Source: Actinomycetes bacterium
GTDB lineage: Bacteria > Actinomycetota > Acidimicrobiia > Acidimicrobiales > Palsa-688
DNA length: 6,298 bases
Assembly (NCBI GenBank): GCA_021816565.1
Contig: JAKAXN010000274.1
Location: forward strand, 1 to 6,298
Direction: 5' to 3'
Every line of letters begins with the position of its first letter. Within the stretch, counting starts at the first letter, position 1. The notes under the pieces are model-generated. The model had not been told where the DNA came from, did not search any database, and saw only the letters and a list, made by a program, of their open reading frames with translations. This document shows, piece by piece, positions 1-5,927 of the stretch. The position numbers and the translations under genes are program-made.

Positions 1-2
1 AG

Positions 3-74
3 CACGCCTCCTCGGCCGGCCGGCGGGGCGCCGCCAAGATCGTGTTCGACCTCCGCAACGAGAAGAGAAGATAG
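3..74 (+). CDS. C-terminal end of an unidentified gene (partial)
   Basis: An open frame enters from the left edge and ends at TAG 72-74, giving 23 residues that finish KIVFDLRNEKRR. This frame is favoured because its codon third positions are G/C-rich and the following gene starts only 15 nt later, the usual packing here. A G-A-x-K-I-V-x-D-L ending resembles the last strand of medium-chain (quinone-oxidoreductase-like) dehydrogenases, which often end in GKIVxxL, but the fragment is too short to name. It is probably co-transcribed with the LarA-like gene. Sequence to the left of the window would identify it at once. Confidence 0.45.
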   Translation, partial: HASSAGRRGAAKIVFDLRNEKRR

Positions 75-89
75 GTAGCAGCGACACCC

Positions 90-1679
90 ATGGCCCGTCC
101 CGGATTCGTTCTCGAAGTGGACCGTTCCACCCCGCCGATCCTGACCTGGCACGGCGAGGGCTTCCGCCTGGAGCGCCTGCCCGCCGGCCGCTCCAGGGTC
201 ATCTACGCCCCCGAACCCATGGAGGCTCTGGAGGATCCCGACGAGGCGATCCGCCACGCCCTGCTCCATCCGCTCGGGGACTCCAAGCCGCTGCCGGAAC
301 TCCTCTTCCCGGGCATGCGGCTCACCATCGCCTTCGACGACATCTCCCTCCCCCTCCCGCCGATGCGCCGCCCGGACAACCGCCAGCGGGTGATGGAGGC
401 GGTGCTGGACCTGGCGGCCGAGGCCGGCGTCGACGACGTGGTGCTCATCTGCGCCCTGGCCCTGCACCGGCGCATGACCGAGGCGGAGCTGCGCCACGCC
501 ATCGGCGACCGGGTATACGACGCCTTCGCCCCCTCCGGCCGGCTGCTCCAGCACGACGCCGAGGACCCCGAAGGCCTGGTGCACCTCGGGGTGACCGACC
601 ACGGGGAGGACGTCGAGATCAACAAGCGGGCCGCCGAGTCCGACCTGCTCGTCTATGTCAACATCAACCTGGTGGCCATGGACGGGGGCCACAAGAGCGT
701 GGCGACCGGCCTGGCCAGCTACCGCAGCCTGCGCCACCACCACAATGTGCGCACCATGCGCCACAGCCGCTCCTTCATGGATCAGGAGCACTCCGAGCTG
801 CACTCCTCCAACTGGCGGATGGGTCGGCTGATCGCCGCGTCGGGGGTCAAGATCTTCCAGATCGAGACCACCCTCAACAACGACACCTTCCCCGAGCAGA
901 TGGCCTTCCTGCAGAAGCGGGAGTGGGAATGGTCGGGACGGGACCGGGCCGCCTACCTGGCCACCACCAAGAGCCTGTCCGTGGCCCCGCCACGCGTGGC
1001 CCGGGGCATCTTCCAGTCGATCAAGGCCCCCCACGCCATGACCTCGGTGCACGCCGGCGAGGTGGAGGCGGTCCACCGGGCCACCACCGAGATGGTGTAC
1101 CGCCAGCAGCTCGTCGACGTGGAGGGCCAGAGCGACATAGCGGTGTTCGGCCTGCCTCATCTGTGCCCCTACAACGTCAACTCGATCATGAACCCGATCC
1201 TGGTCATGTGCATGGGACTCGGGTACCTGTTCAACCTGTACCGGGGCCAGCCGGTGGTCCGGGAGGGAGGGGTGGCCATCCTCTCCCACCCCACGCCGTG
1301 GGCGTTCCACCCGGTGCACCACCCCTCCTACATCGACTTCTTCGAGGAGGTCCTGGCCGACACCACCGACCCGGTGGAGATCGAGAAGAACTACGAGGAG
1401 CGCTTCGCCACCGACGAGTGGTACCGGCACCTGTACCGGACCAGCCACGCCTACCACGGGGTGCACCCGTTCTACATGTGGTACTGGGGCGCCCACGCCC
1501 TGCAGCATCTGGGCCGGGTGATAATCGTGGGTGGCGAGCCCCGGGCGGTCCGTCGCATGGGCTTCTCCCCGGCCAGCACCTTGAACGACGCCCTGGAGAT
1601 GGCCAGCGACGTGGTGGGCCGAGACGCCACCATCACCCACCTGCACTGCCCGCCGATCATGATCGCGGACGTCCACTGA
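90..1679 (+). CDS. LarA-family (DUF2088) nickel-pincer-type racemase/epimerase-like protein, divergent active site
   Basis: A 529-residue soluble protein related to lactate racemase LarA, whose family moves a hydride at 2-hydroxy acids using a nickel-pincer (NPN) cofactor. Visible family marks are the FDDIS segment (82-86, for the LarA D-x-T-R motif), ALALHRRMTEAEL (122-134, for GtHRxMT), GGHK (199-202) and H218 in a triple histidine. Spacing H126-K202 (76) and K202-H218 (16) equals LarA H108-K184-H200 as I recall that numbering, so the cofactor-linking lysine and nickel-binding histidine appear kept. The LarA H174 position is Ile192 and the motif arginine is Leu87, with Arg93/Arg94 after a short insertion. 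The protein is roughly 100 residues longer than LarA. Residues 400-470 are rich in His and aromatics. No signal peptide or membrane helix is seen. The ATG lies 15 nt after the previous stop without a strong Shine-Dalgarno. The substrate is unknown; no larB, larC or larE is in view. Family assignment is good, function open. Confidence 0.82.
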   Translation: MARPGFVLEVDRSTPPILTWHGEGFRLERLPAGRSRVIYAPEPMEALEDPDEAIRHALLHPLGDSKPLPELLFPGMRLTIAFDDISLPLPPMRRPDNRQRVMEAVLDLAAEAGVDDVVLICALALHRRMTEAELRHAIGDRVYDAFAPSGRLLQHDAEDPEGLVHLGVTDHGEDVEINKRAAESDLLVYVNINLVAMDGGHKSVATGLASYRSLRHHHNVRTMRHSRSFMDQEHSELHSSNWRMGRLIAASGVKIFQIETTLNNDTFPEQMAFLQKREWEWSGRDRAAYLATTKSLSVAPPRVARGIFQSIKAPHAMTSVHAGEVEAVHRATTEMVYRQQLVDVEGQSDIAVFGLPHLCPYNVNSIMNPILVMCMGLGYLFNLYRGQPVVREGGVAILSHPTPWAFHPVHHPSYIDFFEEVLADTTDPVEIEKNYEERFATDEWYRHLYRTSHAYHGVHPFYMWYWGAHALQHLGRVIIVGGEPRAVRRMGFSPASTLNDALEMASDVVGRDATITHLHCPPIMIADVH

Positions 1680-1681
1680 CC

Positions 1682-2692
1682 ATGCCCGAACCGGCCCGTT
1701 TCCGCCAGCCGGCCCGCCCCGGTGGGGTCGAGCCCCGCCACCGCCTGCCCGTCAGCCCGGGGGCGCTGCGGGCTGCGGTGAACGGAGTCAGGGGCCGCCT
1801 CCGGCGGCCGGGCGCCTTCCCGATGGCCCCGCCGACCTGGCCGACGACGATCGGCCGCCCGCCGGTCGAGAAGACCCTCGGCGTCGACTACGACAGCGAC
1901 TGGGCCCGCGAGCCGGCCGCCCGGTTCGGACGGGCCGTGGTCCAGGAGCTGATCTCGGCGCCGGTGGTGCGGGCCCTGGCCGCCCCGCAGGTGCGGGGTC
2001 TGGACCGCATCGCCCATCTGGACGAGCCGGTCATCTTCGCCGCCAACCACGCCAGCCACCTCGACGCCCCCCTGCTGGTGTCGGTCATCCCGCCGCGGTG
2101 GCGCCGGGACCTGTTCGTGGCCGGGGCCGCGGACTACTTCTTCGACACCCGGTGGAAGGCCGCCACCTTCGCCCTGCTCCTGAACGCGGTGCCCATCGAG
2201 CGCCAGAAGGTGTCGCGCACGTCGGCCCAGCGGGTCTCGGAGCTGCTCTCCGACGGCTGGAGCATGCTGATCTTCCCGGAGGGGGGGCGCAGCCCGGACG
2301 GATGGGCCCAGCCCCACCGGGCCGGAGCCGGGTGGATGGCCGTGCGCTCCGGCCGGCCCATCGTGCCGGTTCACGTGGAGGGGACCGGGCGGATACTCGC
2401 CAAGGGGTCCCGTCAGATCCGCCCCGGGCGCACCTCCGTGACCTTCGGCCGGCCCCTCAGGCCGGCCCCCGGTGACGACCCGAGGGCCCTGGCCGCCCGG
2501 CTCGAGCGCGACATCGCCGCCTTGGCCGACGAGCTCGGCTCGGACTGGTACACCGCCCGCCGGCGGGCCGCGGCCGGCACCACTCCCCCGCTGACCGGCC
2601 CCGACGCTGCGGAGTGGCGGCGGGCCTGGGCACTCGGGGAGCGGTCCGGGTCGGGCCGGCGCCAGCGCCGGTCCGGGCGCTGGCCCCGCTGA
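1682..2692 (+). CDS. PlsC-type 1-acyl-sn-glycerol-3-phosphate acyltransferase-like protein
   Basis: A 336-residue lysophospholipid acyltransferase-family protein, expected to move a fatty acyl chain onto a glycerophosphate-type acceptor at the membrane. Block I is NHASHLD (122-128, catalytic His123 and Asp128), block III is FPEGGR (198-203) and block IV is IVPVHVEG (227-234). Between blocks I and II, FVAGAADYFFD (145-155) followed by the hydrophobic FALLLNAVPIER (163-174) fits the family's second block. The first ~85 residues have no recognisable domain and the C-terminal tail (321-336) is strongly basic, which could favour contact with acidic lipids. The ATG is 2 nt after the stop of the LarA-like gene, implying translational coupling; no clear Shine-Dalgarno is seen, and ATG 1823 (Met48) is a possible shorter start. 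The same frame is open well upstream inside the LarA-like gene, but that part is out-of-frame shadow. Acyl and acceptor specificity cannot be read from the sequence. Confidence 0.88.
   Translation: MPEPARFRQPARPGGVEPRHRLPVSPGALRAAVNGVRGRLRRPGAFPMAPPTWPTTIGRPPVEKTLGVDYDSDWAREPAARFGRAVVQELISAPVVRALAAPQVRGLDRIAHLDEPVIFAANHASHLDAPLLVSVIPPRWRRDLFVAGAADYFFDTRWKAATFALLLNAVPIERQKVSRTSAQRVSELLSDGWSMLIFPEGGRSPDGWAQPHRAGAGWMAVRSGRPIVPVHVEGTGRILAKGSRQIRPGRTSVTFGRPLRPAPGDDPRALAARLERDIAALADELGSDWYTARRRAAAGTTPPLTGPDAAEWRRAWALGERSGSGRRQRRSGRWPR
2661..2684 (+). terminator. Hairpin at the plsC-like 3' end (possible terminator)
   Basis: Perfect 9-bp inverted repeat, GCCAGCGCC (2661-2669) and GGCGCTGGC (2676-2684), with a 6-nt loop. 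It sits in the last codons of the acyltransferase gene, just before its stop at 2690-2692 and before the convergent gene ending at 2708. There is no T-tract, so an intrinsic terminator is only possible. In such GC-rich coding DNA a stem this size could also be chance. Confidence 0.3.
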
Positions 2693-2707
2693 AGCGGCCG
2701 GACCGGA

Positions 2708-3379
2708 TCAGCCGGGCGGCTCGGCCCGGGCCGACCAGGCCCACCAGGTAGCGGCCCCCGCCACAGCCACCGCGGCCAGGCGGGCGACCACGCCGGCGAA
2801 AGCGGCGTCGACACCGTGGCCGAAGTTGGCCAACTCGACCAGCGTGCCCAGCGCCCCAGCGGCCGCCGCGCTGGCCGCGGCCACCAGCAGTCCCCTGGCC
2901 ACGGCGCGGCGCAGACGGCTCCGCTCAGGACCCCGCAGGCCCTGAGCGGCGGCGCCGGTCAGGCTTAGGGCCACCAGCAGGAAGACCCCCCACTCGACCG
3001 ATCCCGGACCAAGCAGATCCAACAGGCGCTGCTGGGCGCTCAGCCCGGGGGCGTGGCGGACGGCGGCCAGCAGCGAGTCCACCCAGGCGGCGGCGTAGGC
3101 CACCAGGATGGCAGCCCCACCGAGGACCCCCACCGGCTCCCGGCCGAGGCGCCGCAGGTCCGAAGCGGTACGGCCCACCCGCGCCGGAGCGGCCAGGCGA
3201 GGGTCGGGCCCGGGCGGGGCGTCGCGCACCGGGATGGCCGGGTCCCGGCCAGGAGGCGGTGGGGGCGGCCCGGCCACCCACGAACCACCCGGGCGGGGGG
3301 TATCCGCGGGTCCCGGGAACGCCACCGTCGGGGTCGGACCGGGGATCAGCTCGGTGCGGTCAGTCGTCTCGTCCGTCAT
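2708..3379 (-). CDS. Proline-rich four-helix membrane protein of unknown function
   Basis: A 223-residue protein I do not recognise. Residues 1-66 are rich in Pro, Gly and Asp/Glu with a run of six prolines (38-43) and are probably disordered and soluble. Four likely membrane helices follow, at about 84-106, 128-146, 160-182 and 193-215. Basic residues lie before helix 1 (R76, R77, R80) and between helices 2 and 3 (RSRLRR, 153-158); by the positive-inside rule both tails would be cytoplasmic. The ATG at 3379 lies inside the end of the HAD/PlsC fusion gene (20-nt overlap, different frame), so the two are probably translated together and the function may be connected to membrane lipid metabolism; that link rests on position only. 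Its stop lies 15 nt from the stop of the convergent acyltransferase gene. The long hydrophobic stretches support this frame over the overlapping antisense frames. Confidence 0.7.
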   Translation of the reverse strand: MTDETTDRTELIPGPTPTVAFPGPADTPRPGGSWVAGPPPPPPGRDPAIPVRDAPPGPDPRLAAPARVGRTASDLRRLGREPVGVLGGAAILVAYAAAWVDSLLAAVRHAPGLSAQQRLLDLLGPGSVEWGVFLLVALSLTGAAAQGLRGPERSRLRRAVARGLLVAAASAAAAGALGTLVELANFGHGVDAAFAGVVARLAAVAVAGAATWWAWSARAEPPG

Positions 3380-4772
3380 GGGATCCGGGGGGCAGGGTGC
3401 GGGCCAGCTCCTCGGGGGTCGGCACCCGCCGCAGCCGGGCCTCGGCCGGCAGCAGGTCGACGATGGCGGCCATGATCCGCTCGGTGTCGGCCTCGAAATC
3501 CTCCCCGGTCAGACCCTCCACGGGGGGCCCGACCCGGACCCGGACCTTGGGGGGTCGTACCAGCTTGGTCACCTTCGGCAGACGGGAGGAGCGGGGCCAC
3601 ACCTGCTCTGTACCCCATACCCCGAGCGGAATTACCGGGGCGCCGGTCACCGCGGCCAGCCGGGCGGCGCCGGTCTTGCCCTGCAGCACCGGGTCGAAGA
3701 AGTCCATTCCTCTCGGAATGGTGCCCTGCGGGGCGATGATGAGCAGCTCACCGGCCCGCAGCGCCTCCTCGGCCTCCCGGAAAGCGGCCCGACCGGAGAC
3801 CTTGCGGTCCACGCATATGGCCCCGGCCGCCCTGATCATCGAGCCGATCACCGGGGCGTCGAACAGCTCCTTCTTGGCCAGGCCGCGGGGGTTGCGGCCC
3901 CCCTCGAACACCGCCAGGCCGTAGGCGACGGGGTCGAAGTAGCTGCGGTGGTTGGCCGCGACGATGGCCGGTCCCTGGCGGGGAATGTTCCCGGTGCCCT
4001 GGATGTCGAAGCGGGCCAGCGGCACCGAGACCTGCTGCATGGTGAGGCGCAGCACGTCGAGCGGTTCCATGCCGAGCACCTTGGGCACCCCCGAGGGGCT
4101 GTCCAGGTGGACCACCGGCCACCGCCGGAGGGCGGCCACCGCCTGGAGGCGGATATCGGGATTGACCGCCGTGGGTTCGCCCACGGCACTCAAGAGCGGC
4201 AGGTCGTAGAAGCTGTCCGAGTAGGCGGCGCTGCGGCGCAGGTCCACTCCGGCCGAGCGGGCCCACTCCCGGACCGCCCCCAGCTTGCCGATGGCCCACA
4301 CGAACGGTCCGGCCAGATGGCCGTTGTAGCGCTCGATGCCGCCGTCGTCGGTCTCGGTTGCGTACCGGGTGGCGATGACGGTGTCGAACCCCATGCGTTC
4401 GGCGAAGGGGGTGACCAGGTGCTCGGGGGTGGTGGTGGCCAGGACCAGGTGCCGGCCGGCGCCGCGGTGCTTGTCCAGGAGGGGCCGGACGTAGGGCAGG
4501 GCGAGGGCCTCGAGTCGCTCCGCCGCCCGCTTGGCGGCCAGGTCCACCTGGGCCACCGGCCAGCCCCGCGACGCCCAGGCCGCGACCCGGGCCAGGGCCA
4601 TCGACGGCACGGTCTCGCCGAACGCGTCGTAGAAGCCGAGGACCAGGGACTGGCCGGGCACACTCTCGCGGCCCACCAGGCCGGCCTCGAACAGGGCCGA
4701 GTTGATGGCCGGAGTGCTCGACGTGCGCAGCAGGGTCCGGTCCAGATCGAAGATGGCAGCGGATCGGGCCAT
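3360..4772 (-). CDS. HAD-IB phosphatase / PlsC-type acyltransferase fusion protein
   Basis: A 470-residue two-domain protein. The N-terminal HAD-IB phosphatase domain (about 1-225) shows motif I DLDRTLL (9-15; nucleophile Asp9, Asp11), motif II at LATTTPE (111-117), motif III Lys163 in GKLG, and motif IV YSDSFYDLPLL (184-194; Asp186, Asp190). The C-terminal acyltransferase domain (about 245-445) shows NHRSYFD (274-280; His275, Asp280), APQGTIPRG (347-355) in place of the common FPEGTR block, and APVIPLGVWGTEQVWPR (378-394) as block IV. From memory, the PQGT variant is normal for actinobacterial HAD-IB/acyltransferase fusions, so it is probably not damage. Likely roles are dephosphorylation of a phospho-substrate and acylation of a lysophospholipid. 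ATG 4772 is chosen because MARSAAIFDLDRTLL is the usual HAD start; an upstream TTG at 4874 would add 34 low-complexity residues and run through a strong hairpin. It heads an operon with the overlapping membrane-protein gene. Confidence 0.9.
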   Translation of the reverse strand: MARSAAIFDLDRTLLRTSSTPAINSALFEAGLVGRESVPGQSLVLGFYDAFGETVPSMALARVAAWASRGWPVAQVDLAAKRAAERLEALALPYVRPLLDKHRGAGRHLVLATTTPEHLVTPFAERMGFDTVIATRYATETDDGGIERYNGHLAGPFVWAIGKLGAVREWARSAGVDLRRSAAYSDSFYDLPLLSAVGEPTAVNPDIRLQAVAALRRWPVVHLDSPSGVPKVLGMEPLDVLRLTMQQVSVPLARFDIQGTGNIPRQGPAIVAANHRSYFDPVAYGLAVFEGGRNPRGLAKKELFDAPVIGSMIRAAGAICVDRKVSGRAAFREAEEALRAGELLIIAPQGTIPRGMDFFDPVLQGKTGAARLAAVTGAPVIPLGVWGTEQVWPRSSRLPKVTKLVRPPKVRVRVGPPVEGLTGEDFEADTERIMAAIVDLLPAEARLRRVPTPEELARTLPPGSHDGRDD

Positions 4773-4832
4773 GACCCCGAGAAAGCTACTGCCTTCCGCG
4801 ACGCTCTTCGGCCAGCCGGGCCCCGGACGCGT

Positions 4833-4867
4833 CGAAGGCCCGGCCGGGGGGGGTGGCCGGGCCTTCG
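4833..4867 (-). promoter_or_regulatory. Perfect 13-bp hairpin in the 5' leader of the HAD/PlsC fusion gene
   Basis: Arms CGAAGGCCCGGCC (4833-4845) and GGCCGGGCCTTCG (4855-4867) are perfect complements around a 9-nt loop containing eight consecutive G (C on the - strand). It looks like a GC-rich transcription terminator without a T-tract, yet it lies between two divergent genes, 61 nt upstream of the fusion gene's ATG. The simplest reading is a structured leader or attenuator of that gene; a terminator for an unseen short - strand transcript is the alternative. Confidence 0.5.
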
Positions 4868-4874
4868 GATTCAA

Positions 4875-4906
4875 CCGCTACGCAGAGGGGGGACTTAGCG
4901 CAGCGG
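4875..4906 (-). promoter_or_regulatory. Second stem upstream of the 13-bp hairpin
   Basis: CCGCTACGC (4875-4883) and GCGCAGCGG (4898-4906) pair over nine positions with one A/C mismatch on the + strand. On the - strand RNA the mismatch becomes a G-U wobble, so the stem forms better in a transcript running toward the fusion gene. The 14-nt loop holds a run of six G (C on the - strand). Together with the 13-bp hairpin it gives two consecutive stems in the same leader. Formation in vivo is inferred. Confidence 0.35.
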
Positions 4907-4923
4907 GCACTTGCAAATATACC

Positions 4924-4937
4924 ATCGGCCGGCCGAT
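4924..4937. repeat. 14-bp perfect palindrome
   Basis: ATCGGCCGGCCGAT is self-complementary without a spacer and lies in the middle of the divergent intergenic region, at the border between GC-rich and AT-richer DNA. GCAAATA (4913-4919) and TATTTGC (4955-4961) flank it as a 7-bp inverted pair, although not exactly centred on it. It could be a repressor site for either gene; GGCCGGCC is a frequent word in such genomes, so chance is a real alternative. Confidence 0.35.
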
Positions 4938-4991
4938 TTCATCGATCCAGCAGTTATTTGCGATATGAGTCATCTATTCTAGAGATGACTC
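4938..4991 (+). promoter_or_regulatory. AT-rich probable promoter region of the LysR-type gene
   Basis: This stretch is distinctly poorer in G+C than everything around it. TATTCT at 4975-4980 is a plausible -10 element for the regulator, placing a start near 4987, but no convincing -35 hexamer stands at the right distance. TATATT on the - strand (4914-4919 region) could be the -10 for the fusion gene. Both assignments are by eye and weak; that promoters lie in this region is likely from the divergent layout. Confidence 0.35.
4967..4991. promoter_or_regulatory. LysR-type operator: 9-bp dyad with a T-N11-A box
   Basis: Perfect inverted repeat GAGTCATCT (4967-4975) and AGATGACTC (4983-4991) with a 7-nt spacer. 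The inner part reads ATC-N9-GAT, and T4973 with A4985 makes the T-N11-A core, symmetric about position 4979, that LysR-type regulators are known to bind. It lies 22 nt before the regulator's ATG and overlaps the candidate -10 TATTCT, which fits negative autoregulation. Control of the divergent fusion gene from the same site is possible but its start is about 200 nt away. Confidence 0.65.
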
Positions 4992-5013
4992 TCCTGTCTC
5001 CGATGGAAGGCCC

Positions 5014-5922
5014 ATGGAACTCCGGCAACTGCAGGCACTGATCGCCATCGCCGACCACGGCAGCTTCTCGGCAGCGGCCGCCGCCCTCCACACGGTGCAG
5101 TCCAACGTCTCGAGCCACATCGCCCGGTTGGAGCGGGAGCTCGGGGTGCAGCTGGTTGACCGCCACGCCGGCCGGCTCACAGAGGAGGGGCTGGCGGTGC
5201 TCGAGAGGGCCCGGCGGGTCTCCGCCGAGCTGGAGGCGGCGGTGGCCGATGTGGCGGCGTTCCGCCACGAGATCACCGGCACCGCCCGTATCGGCATGAT
5301 CGGTACCACCGCCCGGTGGCTGGCCCCTCTGCTGCTCGAGCGCATGGCCGTGGTGCATCCGAAGGTGCGGCTGCTGATCGGCGACGGCACCTCGGCCACC
5401 CTGGAGCCGCTGCTGGTCGCCGGCTCGATAGACGCGGCGGTGGTGAACCTGCCCCAGAGCAGCCCCGACCTGGCGGTGCGACCCCTCTTCGACGAGGACC
5501 TGGTGCTGGTGGTGCCCGACGGCCACCACCTGGCCGGTCGCGACAGCGTCACCATGGGCCAGCTGGGCGGTCTCGACCTGCTGCTGCCGGCACCGGGAAC
5601 CAGCTTCCGGAAGGAGATCGACCAGGCCGGCCAGGCCGCCGGGGTGACGCTCGTCCCGCGGGCGGAGCTCGACGGGGTCCGGCTGATCGCCTCGCTGACG
5701 TTACGGGGCTACGGGCCGGCCATCCTGCCGGCCACCGGGGCGGCCGAGGGACGGGGGGTGCACCAGATCCGGGTCAGCGGGCTCCCCCGCCGGACCGTCG
5801 GGTTGGCCCTGCGGCGCCGGGGCCGGCCCAGCGCCCCCGCCCGGGCCCTGCTCGAGGTGCTGGACCGGGTGGTGGCCGCCAACCTCGAACCGGGCCACGG
5901 CCTGCACCAGCCGTCGCTCTGA
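5014..5922 (+). CDS. LysR-type transcriptional regulator
   Basis: A 302-residue protein of normal length for the family. The winged helix-turn-helix is at 1-60: MELRQLQALIAIADHGSFSA, then AAAALHTVQSNVSSHIARLE with the recognition helix around residues 28-41, then LGVQLVDRHAG as the wing. A linker helix rich in Ala, Glu and Arg (about 60-85) leads to the effector-binding domain, which starts at GTARIGMIGTTARWLAPLLL (89-108) and ends near 290. The effector cannot be deduced. The start ATG 5014 begins the canonical MELRQL; GGAAGG (5005-5010) is a Shine-Dalgarno candidate but only 3 nt away. It is divergent from the HAD/PlsC gene and convergent with the aconitase gene, and a dyad with the LysR T-N11-A spacing sits directly before it, so autoregulation is likely. 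By the usual LysR rule the divergent lipid operon is the first candidate target. Confidence 0.93.
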   Translation: MELRQLQALIAIADHGSFSAAAAALHTVQSNVSSHIARLERELGVQLVDRHAGRLTEEGLAVLERARRVSAELEAAVADVAAFRHEITGTARIGMIGTTARWLAPLLLERMAVVHPKVRLLIGDGTSATLEPLLVAGSIDAAVVNLPQSSPDLAVRPLFDEDLVLVVPDGHHLAGRDSVTMGQLGGLDLLLPAPGTSFRKEIDQAGQAAGVTLVPRAELDGVRLIASLTLRGYGPAILPATGAAEGRGVHQIRVSGLPRRTVGLALRRRGRPSAPARALLEVLDRVVAANLEPGHGLHQPSL

Positions 5923-5927
5923 CGAGC

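Noticed and set aside
923..1681. Upstream extension of the acyltransferase frame, open from 923
   Set aside because: It overlaps the well-supported LarA-like gene and translates to low-complexity Pro/Gly/Arg sequence; the protein family match begins only after ATG 1682.
2281..2287. Run of seven G inside the acyltransferase gene as a possible frameshift site
   Set aside because: The frame is continuous through it and encodes the conserved FPEGGR block, so there is no sign of a shift.
1472..2374. Long - strand frame of 300 codons
   Set aside because: Antisense to the LarA-like and acyltransferase genes, rich in Gly/Arg/Pro/His with no domain; explained by GC bias.
4773..4874. N-terminal extension of the HAD/PlsC fusion from TTG 4874
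   Set aside because: Adds 34 Pro/Gly-rich residues encoded across a perfect hairpin; family proteins start shortly before the DLDRTLL motif, matching ATG 4772.
3108..4898. Long + strand frame of 596 codons
   Set aside because: Antisense to the HAD/PlsC fusion and membrane-protein genes; composition is typical of a high-GC shadow frame and no domain is recognisable, whereas the - strand has all catalytic motifs.
4878..4925. 15-residue - strand peptide frame in the divergent region
   Set aside because: No Shine-Dalgarno, no coding signal testable at this length; kept only as part of the leader-structure finding.
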